From Gemmatimonadota bacterium (GTDB taxonomy: Bacteria; Gemmatimonadota; Gemmatimonadetes; Palauibacterales; KS3-K002): DNA of 64,000 nucleotides. The stretch is from contig CP070815.1 in assembly GCA_020344215.1 (NCBI GenBank), positions 4,374,655 through 4,438,654 on the forward strand, given 5' to 3'. Position numbers and translations under genes: made by a program. Positions 45,828 through 54,976 of this stretch are shown piece by piece. The notes beneath the pieces are model-generated. The model did not search any database and was not told the DNA's origin. It saw only the letters and a list, made by a program, of their open reading frames with translations. The stretch's first letter is position 1; every line of letters starts with the position of its first letter.

Positions 45828-46382
45828 CTAATTCGACGGCCCCTCCTGTTCACCGCTCTGCGCTCTCAAGCGCTGGAGCACCAGGTCAGTGATGTCGAGA
45901 GTGGTGTCGGCCGCGATCAGGGCCCCGGCTGCCGCGTCGAAGATCATAGTGTACTGCTGTTCCTCACGGACCTGGGACAGCATGCTGGAGATCATCTCGT
46001 AGATCGGCGCTACCAGCTCCTGCTGCCGACGCTGGGCTGTTTGCTCCAGCTCGGTGGTGCGCCGCTGGAACTCCGCGCGCTTCTGATTGATCTCCTGCTG
46101 CCGCGCCTGGCGCGCTTCCGGTGACAGCATGACCTGCTGCTGCTCGTACTGCGTGACCATCTGCTGGAGCGAATCGGCCAGTGCCTCCACCTGGGCCTGC
46201 CAGCCCGCCATCTCGCGCTCAAAGGTCGCCTGCGCATCTGCGGCGCCGGGAGCTTGTGAGATGATCTCGTTCGAGTTGATGTACGCCAGCTTGATCTGCG
46301 AGCCCTGGGGCTGGCTGAGCCCGGTGTAGCCGAGCGCCGCCAGGGCCGTGGCTACCAGAATGGCACTAAGTTTGTACTGCAC
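45828..46382 (-). CDS. OmpH/Skp-family periplasmic chaperone
   Basis: Trimeric coiled-coil chaperone that carries unfolded outer-membrane proteins to BamA. The 184 residues start with a signal (YKLSAILVATALAALGYTGL), then IKLAYINSNEIISQAPGA and long helices rich in Gln/Glu (QQVMLSPEARQARQQEINQK), ending with IFDAAAGALIAADTTLDITD, typical of OmpH. The start is GTG 46382. Location between bamA and lpxD is the classical one. Confidence 0.92.
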   Translation of the reverse strand: MQYKLSAILVATALAALGYTGLSQPQGSQIKLAYINSNEIISQAPGAADAQATFEREMAGWQAQVEALADSLQQMVTQYEQQQVMLSPEARQARQQEINQKRAEFQRRTTELEQTAQRRQQELVAPIYEMISSMLSQVREEQQYTMIFDAAAGALIAADTTLDITDLVLQRLRAQSGEQEGPSN

Positions 46383-46464
46383 CCTCTTGCTCCCCTCTTC
46401 GTGCGGCGCGGCGGGGCATCGTGACCTGGATCATGCCCGTTGGAGCCGACTATCTAGAACTGAC

Positions 46465-48894
46465 TCAGAACACCTGACCGAACCTAAAGTGCAGCCTCCA
46501 CCCGGGGTCTGGCTGGCCAAACTCGTCGAGCCGGTCGATCCCATATGCGTAGTCGATGCCCAGGGGTCCCATCGGTGTGACTAAGCTTACTCCGATCCCG
46601 AAGCCCCGCAACAGGTCAGTCGGGTTCAGCCCGTGTGGGGTCGACCAGACGTTTCCGGCGTCGTAGAAGGCGTTCACGAAGAAGCTGCTGCCCAGACGGA
46701 CGCCGATGTTAGCGTTGAGCAGGAAGTATGCCTCGCCGACGCGGTCCAGCTGGCTGAAGCCCACCGCCCTTTGCGGCACGTGACCCGATGGAGTAATGGT
46801 GAGCTCTTCGTAGCCCCGGAGCTTGGGCCCGTAGCGGACGCCGCCCGCGAAGAAGCGCTCGAGGTAGAAGGGATTGTCGCCGAGGATGAACCCGCCCTGG
46901 ATCCCAAGTCCGACGGCCAGGTCGATCGGCGTCCTCATCGGGTCGCTGACGAGCCGCGCAATCGGCGTGTGCCAAGTGCTCTCGAACGTGATCTTCTGAT
47001 AATCGCCGTCCCCACCGAGAGCCCCACCGGTGACCTCGAGGGCCGCCGAGTTCCGGCTGCCGCTCGTCGGGAACACTGGATGGTTCCGCGTGTCGCGCGA
47101 CAGGCGCAGCTCGATCGAGCTACGTGTTCCGACACCCAACAGCTCGCGCTGCTCCAGATCGAGCTCGTCCGCATTCGCGTCGTACTCGTCGCGGAAGAGC
47201 GAGTAGCGGAGCGAAACGCGGGTCCAACGCGACCCGAAAAACGGTGTACCGAAGCTGAGACTGCCTCCCGTCTGGCGGCGCCGGCCGAGACCGATGAAGC
47301 TGAATTGGTCGCGTGAGCTGCGTAGAGCGATCCCGAGCGAGTTGCGGCTGCCCAGGATAGCCGGATCGGTGTAGCCCACCTCGATGTCGTTCGTTCTGTT
47401 GCCGAACATCCAGCGGAAGCGACCGGACTTCGCCCGGCCGAAGAGGTTCGGCTGCTCGTAGCCGATGAACCCGGCCAGCCCGATCGAAGGTGAGAGCGAG
47501 GCGCCGAAGTTGATGTTGCCGGTGTGTCTCTCCTTCACCCGGAAGGTTACGTTGATGTCACCCTCTTCGTTGGGTCTAACGTCCAGCGCTTCGTCGGGTG
47601 GCACCTGGTCGAAGAAGCCGAGGCCCTGGATGCTCTGGTAGCTCGAGACGATACGCTCATCGCCGTACACGTCCCCTGGTAACAGCACGAGCCTGTCGCG
47701 TACCACGCGTTCGTGCGTCGTGGTGTTGCCGGCGATCTCGACCAGCTGGATGTATGCCTGGCTTTCCTCCTCGATCCTCCAAATGAGCCGGACTCGGGGC
47801 TGCCCGTCCTCGGCGGTCGGGAGTTTCTCTACGAGCGGGTCGATCCGAGCATAGAGGAAGCCGGCGTTTCGATATAGCTGCTGGATCTCGTCGGTGGCAT
47901 CCCTCCACTCGTGGGTGTCGAAGACAGGATCCCCTCCCTCATCCGAGCTGCCGATTAGCGGTAGCCGCTGGAGCAGTGATCGGCTGCGCGGGTCGAACCG
48001 CGCCTCCAGGAGCTCTGTCGGGAAGTACTTGTTGCCTTCGACGCGGAACTCGGCGATCCGGTATTGCCGTCCTTCATCGACGCGGACAACGAGCTTCGTC
48101 TTCCCGGTTCTGGGATCGACGATCATCGTGTCGCCGAGTACTTCGAGGTCGAGGAACCCGTTGCGGCCGTAGTGTTCGACCAGGTTGACTTCCAGGTCCT
48201 CTTGGAAGTCGTCTTGCCGGAACTCGCCGGTCTTCCACCAGAGGAAGCCCTCCGGCTTCACGCTCATGGCGGATACCAGCTCGGCGTCGCTCAGCGCCTC
48301 GTTCCCTTCGAACTCGATTGCGTTCACGACGAGCCGTCGGCCCTCGTCGACCCTGAAAATCAGCCGGAATTCATCCGGCCGCATGGCGGGCGCCAGCGAC
48401 GTGTCTACCGTCGCCATCAGATAGCCCAGATTGGACAGTTCGGCGCGGATGCGGCGGGATGCCTCGTGTACGGCTGACGGATCGAGCGGTACGCTCGACT
48501 GCAGGCCCGCCGTATCGCGGATGCCGCCGCTGCCGACGTGTTCCAGACCCTGGAACTCATAGCCGACGATGAAAGGTCGCTCGACGAGATCGACGACCAG
48601 CGTCGTCGCGCCTTGCAGGTTGTCGACGGCGTAGACTCGTATATCGCCGTACTCGCCGGTGGACCAGAGGCGTTGGACACCTCGCTGCACGTCGGTGTAG
48701 GTGACCTGGTCGCCGGGGCGGATCCCGAGCTCGGTCAGGACCGTGGGCGTGGCCTGACGCGTGTTGCCGATGACCTGGACGGAGTCGACGAGAACCGGTT
48801 GCACTCCGGCCTGTGCCTGACCCAACAGCGGTTCGGCCCTCGCGCCGAACGCGACGAGGGCCGTAAACAGCGGGATACCGAGCTTTCGCTTCAC
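46465..48894 (-). CDS. bamA: Outer-membrane protein assembly factor BamA
   Basis: Central outer-membrane insertase. The 809 residues contain a signal peptide (PLFTALVAFGARA), five POTRA-type modules (VQVIGNTRQATPTVLTELGI; FRVEGNKYFPTELLEARF; VEIAGNTTTHERVVRDRLVL) to about residue 420, and a 16-strand barrel with the insertion-signature Phe at the end (WRLHFRFGQVF) and loop-6-type FFAGGVRYGPKLRGYEEL (VRGF/Y motif as LRGY). GTG 48894 overlaps the clpC stop. Confidence 0.96.
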   Translation of the reverse strand: MKRKLGIPLFTALVAFGARAEPLLGQAQAGVQPVLVDSVQVIGNTRQATPTVLTELGIRPGDQVTYTDVQRGVQRLWSTGEYGDIRVYAVDNLQGATTLVVDLVERPFIVGYEFQGLEHVGSGGIRDTAGLQSSVPLDPSAVHEASRRIRAELSNLGYLMATVDTSLAPAMRPDEFRLIFRVDEGRRLVVNAIEFEGNEALSDAELVSAMSVKPEGFLWWKTGEFRQDDFQEDLEVNLVEHYGRNGFLDLEVLGDTMIVDPRTGKTKLVVRVDEGRQYRIAEFRVEGNKYFPTELLEARFDPRSRSLLQRLPLIGSSDEGGDPVFDTHEWRDATDEIQQLYRNAGFLYARIDPLVEKLPTAEDGQPRVRLIWRIEEESQAYIQLVEIAGNTTTHERVVRDRLVLLPGDVYGDERIVSSYQSIQGLGFFDQVPPDEALDVRPNEEGDINVTFRVKERHTGNINFGASLSPSIGLAGFIGYEQPNLFGRAKSGRFRWMFGNRTNDIEVGYTDPAILGSRNSLGIALRSSRDQFSFIGLGRRRQTGGSLSFGTPFFGSRWTRVSLRYSLFRDEYDANADELDLEQRELLGVGTRSSIELRLSRDTRNHPVFPTSGSRNSAALEVTGGALGGDGDYQKITFESTWHTPIARLVSDPMRTPIDLAVGLGIQGGFILGDNPFYLERFFAGGVRYGPKLRGYEELTITPSGHVPQRAVGFSQLDRVGEAYFLLNANIGVRLGSSFFVNAFYDAGNVWSTPHGLNPTDLLRGFGIGVSLVTPMGPLGIDYAYGIDRLDEFGQPDPGWRLHFRFGQVF

Positions 48895-51359
48895 GTGGTA
48901 AAGGATGAAGAGGAGAGGACCCGGAATTCCAGGTGCTCCCCGTCCGCGGCGACTTCGACCTCGATCACATCGCCGGGTGCCAACTCAGCCATGAGAATCT
49001 TCTCGGAGAGCGGGTCCTCAACGTAGCGCTGGATTGCACGCTTGAGCGGCCGCGCTCCGTACGTGGCATCGTAGCCGTGCTCCACAAGGAACTCGACGGC
49101 CGGGTCGCTGAGCTGAAGCTTCAGTGCCTCCTCCTCCAGTCTAGTCTTAACGTCGCGCATCAACACGTCGACGATCTGCCTGATGTGGTCCTTGGAGAGC
49201 GGATGGAATACGATCACATCGTCGAGACGGTTCAAGAACTCGGGATTGAATACCTTCTGAATCTCGTCCTTAACCCGCTCTGCCATGTCCTCGTAGCTCG
49301 CTCTGGCGTCGGGCGTGCGGAAGCCCAGGCCCCCACCCTTCACGATGTCCCGTGCCCCCACGTTCGAGGTCATGATCAGGATCGTGTTCTTGAAATCGAT
49401 GACGCGCCCGTAGTTGTCGGTTATGCGCCCGTCATCGAGAATCTGCAGCAAGATGTTGAAGACATCGGGGTGCGCCTTCTCGATCTCGTCGAACAGCACC
49501 ACGCTGTACGGCTTATGACGCACCGCCTTGGTCAAGGCACCACTGTCTTCGTAGCCTACATATCCCGGGGGAGCGCCGATCAGGCGGCTGACCGAGAACT
49601 TCTCCATGTACTCAGACATGTCGACGCGGACCAGGGCGTTCTCGTCGGCGAACAGGAAACGAGCCAGCGCGCGCGCCAACTCCGTCTTCCCGACCCCCGT
49701 GGGCCCGCTAAAGATGAAGGAGCCAATGGGCCGGGCGGGGTCTTTGAGACCCGCCCGGCTGCGCCGGATGGCCCGACTGATCGCCGTGATTGCGTCGTCC
49801 TGACCGACGACGTGCTTGTGCAACTCCTCCTCCATCCGCAGGAGACGGTCCGTCTCGGCCTCCTGCAGGCGGGTAACCGGTATACCCGTCCAGCGCGAGA
49901 CGATGAAGGCCACTTCATCTTCTGTGATCAATGGCCGGAACGTCCGCCGCTCCTCTTCCCATTCCTCGCGACGGCGCCGGATCTCCGACTGCAGATCGCG
50001 TTCATTGTCGCGTAGCTCGGCCGCCCGCTCAAAGTCCTGATCGCGAATCGCCTCGTCCTTGAGCTCTCCGATCTTCTTCAACTCCTCCTGCAGATCGGCG
50101 ACCTCAGGGGGCGGCACCTGCGTGGAGAGATGCACCCTGGCACACGCCTCGTCGATCACATCGATCGCCTTGTCTGGTAGATAGCGGTCCGTGATGTAGC
50201 GCTCAGACAGTTTCGCCGCCGTGACGAGTGTGTCCTGGGGAAGTTTCACCTTGTGGTGGTCCTCGTAGCGCTTCTTCAGTCCGTCCAGGATGTCGATCGT
50301 CTCACCCACCGTCGGCGGATCCACCATGACCGTCTGGAACCGCCGCTCGAGCGCTCCGTCCTTCTCGATGTGCTTGCGGTATTCGTTCAAGGTCGAGGCG
50401 CCGATGCACTGTAACTCCCCACGCGCCAGCGCCGGCTTCAGCATGTTGGACGCGTCGATCGCACCTTCCGCGGCTCCCGCGCCGACCAGCGTGTGCACCT
50501 CGTCGATGAACAAGATGACGTCGCGGTTCTGCGCGATCTCGTTCATCACGGCTTTCAGCCGCTCCTCGAATTGCCCGCGGTATTTCGTGCCGGCGATCAC
50601 CGCCGCCATGTCCAGGGCCAGCACCCGGTGGCCCTTGAGGCTGTCCGCCACATCGCCCCGCGCGATCAGCTGGGCGAGCCCCTCCACGATCGCCGTCTTA
50701 CCGACGCCGGGCTCGCCGATCAGCACCGGGTTGTTCTTCTTGCGCCGCGACAGAATCTCCATCACCCGCTCGATCTCCGTCTCGCGGCCGATCGTCGGGT
50801 CGAGCTCGCCCGACCGCGCCAGCTCCGTCAGATCACGGCAGAAGTGGTCCAGGGCCGGCGTCTTCGACTTCTTCTCCTTCGGACCGGCGGCGCTCCCCGC
50901 CCCGGGGCCCGAGCTGGGAACATCCGTTCCCAATAGCTTCAACGTCTGTTCCCGCGCCTGCTCCAGCGTCACTCCCAGCGATTCCAGAACTTGGGCCGCT
51001 ACGCCTTTCTCCTCCCTGAGCAGTCCCAGCAACAGGTGCTCGGTGCCCACGTAGCTGTGGTTGAGGTCCCGGGCTTCCGCCACAGCGAACTCGAGGACCT
51101 TTTTGGCGCGCGATGTGTAGGGTAGCTCACCCGATGCCGCCCCGGCCTTCCCCTTCCTCACCTGCTCCTCGGTCCGCTCCTGTACTTGGTCGAGGTCGAC
51201 GTTCAGGTTCATAAGGACGGCGGCCGCCACGCCTTCTCCTTCACGGGTCAACCCGAGGAGGATGTGCTCGGTGCCGACGTAGTCGTGCTGGAGGCGAACG
51301 GCCTCCTCACGAGCCATAGCGAGAACCTTGCGAACGCGGTCAGTGAAATTGTAGTTCAT
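48891..51359 (-). CDS. clpC: ATP-dependent Clp protease ATP-binding subunit ClpC
   Basis: AAA+ unfoldase that feeds ClpP. The 822 residues have a two-repeat N-domain ([38 protein letters not shown]), D1 with Walker [16 protein letters not shown] and [20 protein letters not shown], a UVR-type middle domain ([19 protein letters not shown]) and D2 with [15 protein letters not shown] and [18 protein letters not shown]. The middle domain and N-domain identify ClpC rather than ClpA/ClpB. Immediately downstream of mcsA-mcsB, as in Firmicutes; clpP is not in the window. Confidence 0.97.
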   Translation of the reverse strand: MNYNFTDRVRKVLAMAREEAVRLQHDYVGTEHILLGLTREGEGVAAAVLMNLNVDLDQVQERTEEQVRKGKAGAASGELPYTSRAKKVLEFAVAEARDLNHSYVGTEHLLLGLLREEKGVAAQVLESLGVTLEQAREQTLKLLGTDVPSSGPGAGSAAGPKEKKSKTPALDHFCRDLTELARSGELDPTIGRETEIERVMEILSRRKKNNPVLIGEPGVGKTAIVEGLAQLIARGDVADSLKGHRVLALDMAAVIAGTKYRGQFEERLKAVMNEIAQNRDVILFIDEVHTLVGAGAAEGAIDASNMLKPALARGELQCIGASTLNEYRKHIEKDGALERRFQTVMVDPPTVGETIDILDGLKKRYEDHHKVKLPQDTLVTAAKLSERYITDRYLPDKAIDVIDEACARVHLSTQVPPPEVADLQEELKKIGELKDEAIRDQDFERAAELRDNERDLQSEIRRRREEWEEERRTFRPLITEDEVAFIVSRWTGIPVTRLQEAETDRLLRMEEELHKHVVGQDDAITAISRAIRRSRAGLKDPARPIGSFIFSGPTGVGKTELARALARFLFADENALVRVDMSEYMEKFSVSRLIGAPPGYVGYEDSGALTKAVRHKPYSVVLFDEIEKAHPDVFNILLQILDDGRITDNYGRVIDFKNTILIMTSNVGARDIVKGGGLGFRTPDARASYEDMAERVKDEIQKVFNPEFLNRLDDVIVFHPLSKDHIRQIVDVLMRDVKTRLEEEALKLQLSDPAVEFLVEHGYDATYGARPLKRAIQRYVEDPLSEKILMAELAPGDVIEVEVAADGEHLEFRVLSSSSFTT

Positions 51360-51409
51360 CTAACCCTCGACCCACCCTGGGACCTGTACCCCACGCGTCT
51401 CCTCCTTCT

Positions 51410-52504
51410 CTATCGATCGATGGCCTCTGCCTCCGCCAATGCTGAACGGACGTAGTTTGCGCGCTGGATGTCAAGCTCGCTACCCGAGAGCGCACCGGCA
51501 ACGGCCTGCTCCAGGTGAGCGTTCTGGGCAAAGATCATTATACGGTTCAACACGTATACACTAAGCGCTGGAAGAAGTTTCAGAGACAGGCCCAATCGGA
51601 CCCCCGAGAGGAGGTTCATCATCTCGTCGAACCCTAGGGCGCGGGCGTGGCGCAACAGCCCGTACGCTCGCCAGACCTTATCCTCGATGACGCTGGGCGC
51701 GTCGCGCACTAGAACGGCGCGAGCCTGGCGCTCATATTCGATCACCTGGCCGACGATCTTCTGCAGGTGATCGATGAGGTCTTCCTCGCTCTTTCCAAGC
51801 GTTGTCTGGTTCGAGACCTGGAAGAGGTTGCCGACGACCTCGGACCCCTCGCCGTACAGCCCTCTGAACGTCAGGCCCACCTGGGAGATTCCTTGGAGTA
51901 CCTTGTTGATCTCCTTCGTCAGCACCAGACCGGGGAGGTGAATGAGGACCGACGCCCGCAGCCCGGTACCGCAGTTGGTCGGGCAAGAGGTGAGATGGCC
52001 GAACTCGTGGTGGAAGGCGTAGGGTAGCTGGCTACCCAACTCCTCGTCCAGAGTATCCACGAACCGCCAGGTTTCGTGGGGACTGAAGCCGCTGGTGAGG
52101 CTCTGCAGGCGCAGGTGGTCTTCCTCGTTGATCATCAGACCTACGGGCTCCTGCGCGGAGTTCACGAGTGCCGCGAAGGAGGGGGGGTCACCGCTCTCCC
52201 GCCCCAGGAGCTCACGGCTGACGAGATGGCGTTCGAGCAGGAGCTGCCGCTCACGGGGCTCGAGGCGATCGATCTCTACATACACCGCCTCTGTCACCGG
52301 CGAAGTGCGGTCGAGCACCTCACGGACCGTCGTCAGAATCGCGGTCCTGTCGGTCGGTTTGGCGCGACCCGAGAACGGATAGCCTTGAAGGTTGCGAGCG
52401 ATGCGCACGCGAGTTGACAGGACGATGTCGCAGTCAGGCCCGCTGGCCTGTAGCCAGGTGAGTCCGAAGTCAGGCATCGAGGCGAAGTCGAGGGGGGTCA
52501 TCAT
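51410..52504 (-). CDS. mcsB: Protein-arginine kinase McsB
   Basis: Phosphagen-kinase-fold enzyme that phosphorylates arginines and thereby marks proteins for ClpCP. The 364 residues show DIVLSTRVRIARNLQGYPF, NEEDHLRLQ and the catalytic Cys174 in CPTNCGTGLRASV. The C-terminal segment that in Bacillus carries the allosteric RDXXRA motif reads LDIQRA (344-349). The start is the first of two adjacent ATG codons at 52504, overlapping the mcsA stop; a longer frame upstream overlaps mcsA. Coupled to mcsA. Confidence 0.95.
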   Translation of the reverse strand: MMTPLDFASMPDFGLTWLQASGPDCDIVLSTRVRIARNLQGYPFSGRAKPTDRTAILTTVREVLDRTSPVTEAVYVEIDRLEPRERQLLLERHLVSRELLGRESGDPPSFAALVNSAQEPVGLMINEEDHLRLQSLTSGFSPHETWRFVDTLDEELGSQLPYAFHHEFGHLTSCPTNCGTGLRASVLIHLPGLVLTKEINKVLQGISQVGLTFRGLYGEGSEVVGNLFQVSNQTTLGKSEEDLIDHLQKIVGQVIEYERQARAVLVRDAPSVIEDKVWRAYGLLRHARALGFDEMMNLLSGVRLGLSLKLLPALSVYVLNRIMIFAQNAHLEQAVAGALSGSELDIQRANYVRSALAEAEAIDR

Positions 52505-53004
52505 GCGTCGATCGTCGCCTCCAGCTCGCGGATCTGGTCCCGGATAACAGCAGCTCGCTCGAAGTCCTCTGCCTCGATGGCACGCTGCAGTTTGCGCCGG
52601 AGCCCGGCGAGGCGAGCCGCCCGATCGGCGGCTTCGCTGGCGGGCGGCACGTACACCTTGCCCAAGTGGTAAGTGGAGCCGTGGATGCGTCGGAGAATCG
52701 CCCGCAGCTGTGACTCGTAGACCGAGTAGCAGTGCGGGCAGCCGAGCCGCCCCGTGCGCCTGAAGTCGTCCACCGTCGTGTGGCAATAGCTGCAGGGGCC
52801 GGCCACCTCCCGCTCTTCTTCGGCCAGCGCGGCCTGGCCCATCTGCGCCAAGAAGTCGGTGAGTGGCAAGTTCTTGGTGCTCCCGGTATCGAGGCCTTTG
52901 TCAGCCGCGCAGGAGGGACAGAGATGGACCGTGGTCATCTCATTGTCCACGATCTGCGTCAGGTGGACTTCCGCCTCGTTCTTCCCGCAGTTATCGCACA
53001 GCAT
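52501..53004 (-). CDS. mcsA: McsA-type zinc-finger/UVR activator
   Basis: Activator of the McsB arginine kinase. The 167 residues carry four CXXC pairs (MLCDNCG at the N-terminus, LCPSCAA, CSYCHT, CPHCYS) forming two zinc modules and a C-terminal UVR helix (LRRKLQRAIEAEDFERAAVIRDQIRELE, quoted here in part as AIEAEDFERAAVIRDQ). Order mcsA-mcsB-clpC equals the Bacillus clpC operon minus ctsR. It starts one base inside the lolD 3' end. Confidence 0.93.
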   Translation of the reverse strand: MLCDNCGKNEAEVHLTQIVDNEMTTVHLCPSCAADKGLDTGSTKNLPLTDFLAQMGQAALAEEEREVAGPCSYCHTTVDDFRRTGRLGCPHCYSVYESQLRAILRRIHGSTYHLGKVYVPPASEAADRAARLAGLRRKLQRAIEAEDFERAAVIRDQIRELEATIDA

Positions 53005-53756
53005 CAGGGGATGACCTCGTGGTCCGCTATCGACAGAGGGTGAAGCTTCCCGTCGCGCAGCCAGAGCACGCGGTCCGCACGGCGCGCCAGTTCGCGGTTA
53101 TGTGTCACCAACACCACGGCGAAATCGCGCTCGTCGCGGAGCTGGAAGAGTAGACTGTGCAACCCCTCTGCCGTCTGGTTGTCCAGGTTGCCCGAAGGTT
53201 CGTCGGCCAGAAGGACCAGCGGGTCATTGGCCAGCGCCCGTGCCACAGCCACACGCTGCCGCTCTCCTCCCGACAGCTGGGCCGGCTTGTGGTCGCCTCG
53301 CCTCTCCAGACCCACCGCCCGCAGCAATGCCTCGGCCCGTGTCCGTGCCTGCGAACTGTCGACGTCACCAATTAGCAGGGGCATCATAATATTCTCAAGG
53401 GCGCTGAACTCCCGCAACAGGTGGTGGAACTGGAAGACGAAGCCAATTCGCAGGTTGCGGGCTTCAGCCAGTCGTTGCTCGTCGAGCCTCGAGAGACGTT
53501 GGCCGGCCAGGTATACCTGGCCGGCGGTGGGCCGGTCGAGCCCCCCCAACAGGTGAAGCAGCGTGCTCTTTCCTGCCCCGCTCGCCCCGACAACCGCCAC
53601 CACCTCACCCACCTTTACCTCTAAGTCGACCCCCTTGAGGATCGGGAGTTCCGACCCGTCGCTATCCACGAACGATTTGTGAAGGCTCTCACACGTCAGT
53701 GCCGGCCGCAATGTGGATTCGCCGGCTGGCGTTCGTGCCGCGGCCGGCCTACTCAT
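53004..53756 (-). CDS. lolD: Lipoprotein-releasing ABC transporter ATPase LolD
   Basis: ATPase of the LolCDE machine, which extracts outer-membrane lipoproteins from the inner membrane. The 250 residues have Walker A GASGAGKSTLLHLLGGLD, Q-loop VFQFHHLLREFSALENIMMP (the LolD hallmark), signature LSGGERQRVAVARAL and Walker B LLADEPSGNLD. An N-terminal extension of about 18 residues precedes the fold. Overlaps lolC/E by 8 bases. Confidence 0.95.
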   Translation of the reverse strand: MSRPAAARTPAGESTLRPALTCESLHKSFVDSDGSELPILKGVDLEVKVGEVVAVVGASGAGKSTLLHLLGGLDRPTAGQVYLAGQRLSRLDEQRLAEARNLRIGFVFQFHHLLREFSALENIMMPLLIGDVDSSQARTRAEALLRAVGLERRGDHKPAQLSGGERQRVAVARALANDPLVLLADEPSGNLDNQTAEGLHSLLFQLRDERDFAVVLVTHNRELARRADRVLWLRDGKLHPLSIADHEVIP

Positions 53757-54975
53757 GACGAATCGCCTCCACCGGTGTCAGGCGCGCGGCCTGGCGCGAC
53801 GGATAGATCGTGGCGGTAAACGAGATGAGGATGCTGACGACAACGACAAGGGTGACGTCCAGCGGGTTCAGGATAATCGGGATCTCGCTAATCAGGTACA
53901 CATCCCCCGGCAACGAGATGAGCCCGAAGTAGTCGATGGCCCAGGCGAGCGCCAACCCACCGAACAGACCCAACAGCGTGCCTGCCACCCCAATGATCAG
54001 GCCTTGAAGTATGAAGACCTTGTAGATCCTCTTCGAGGTCATGCCCATCGAGCGGAGTATTCCGATCTCCCGCGTCTTGTCGGCCACGACCATGATCAGC
54101 GTGGACACGATGTTGAAGGCGGCGACGAGCACGATCAGCGCCAGGACCAGGGCCATACCCATCTTCTCCAGCTTCAGCGCGGCGAAGAGACCCTCGTTCA
54201 TCCGCTTCCAGTCTCTCAGGGTGAACGGGTACCCGAGCTCCGTCTGAAAGCGCCGCGCGCTGGCGTCTGCCTCCCACGGCTCGCGGACCCACACGGCGAT
54301 ACCGGTCACGGCGTCGCCGAGACCCAGCAGGTCCTGTGCGGCGGCAAGGGCCACGTAGCCCATCTGGTTGTCGTACTCGAACATTCCGCTCTTGAAGAGC
54401 CCCACGACTTCGAACTTCTTGAACTTCGGTATGAAGCCGGCTGCTGTCAGTTCGGCCCCCTGGGCCGAAATCAGGCTCACCGTATCCCCCGGGTACACCA
54501 GCAAGCGGTCGGCCAAGCGGAAGCCGAGCACGATTCCGGGGAGCCCGGATTCCCCGCTGTCGAATTCCCAGCTACCGACCAATAGCTGTTCGGTCATCCG
54601 CGCCGTGGCGTCCGCCGTAATGCCGCGCAGCGCCACGCCCTGCTGGTAGTCGACGTCCTGGAAGACCAGTGACTCAGTGTAGACAAAGGGCTCTGCTATG
54701 GTGACTTCTGCGTCCTCGCGGAGCTTCTCGACAGGATAACGCCAGTCGTCGACCCGCAGCCCCTCCCCGAAGGTCAGTACCATGATGTGCGGGTTGGTGC
54801 CGAGAATGCGGTCGCGCACTTCGGTTTGCAGCCCCGACATGACGCCGATCACAACGATAAGCGCCATGACGCCTACACAAATGCCACCGATCGCTATGAT
54901 CGTAATCAGGTTCAGGAAGCGCGACCTGCTGCGCGCCGACAGATTGCGGGTCGCTAGGTGCAGCTCGAGCGGCAT
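53749..54975 (-). CDS. lolC: Lipoprotein-releasing system permease (LolC/LolE type)
   Basis: Inner-membrane permease partner of LolD. The 408 residues have the MacB/LolCE layout: N-terminal helix (about 18-48, LITIIAIGGICVGVMALIVV), a large periplasmic domain (about 50-260) and three C-terminal helices with EIGILRSMGMTSKRIYKVFILQG and the final YPSRQAARLTPVEAIRHE. Only one permease gene is present, so a LolC/E homodimer is possible (as in lineages with a single LolF-like protein). Confidence 0.92.
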   Translation of the reverse strand: MPLELHLATRNLSARSRSRFLNLITIIAIGGICVGVMALIVVIGVMSGLQTEVRDRILGTNPHIMVLTFGEGLRVDDWRYPVEKLREDAEVTIAEPFVYTESLVFQDVDYQQGVALRGITADATARMTEQLLVGSWEFDSGESGLPGIVLGFRLADRLLVYPGDTVSLISAQGAELTAAGFIPKFKKFEVVGLFKSGMFEYDNQMGYVALAAAQDLLGLGDAVTGIAVWVREPWEADASARRFQTELGYPFTLRDWKRMNEGLFAALKLEKMGMALVLALIVLVAAFNIVSTLIMVVADKTREIGILRSMGMTSKRIYKVFILQGLIIGVAGTLLGLFGGLALAWAIDYFGLISLPGDVYLISEIPIILNPLDVTLVVVVSILISFTATIYPSRQAARLTPVEAIRHE

Positions 54976-54976
54976 C

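Noticed and set aside
48933..50015. 360-codon + strand frame opposite clpC
   Set aside because: Antisense shadow of a highly conserved AAA+ gene without a ribosome site or motif.
52505..52786. N-terminal extension of McsB
   Set aside because: It is an alternative frame of mcsA; the conserved kinase sequence starts at the ATG-ATG pair.
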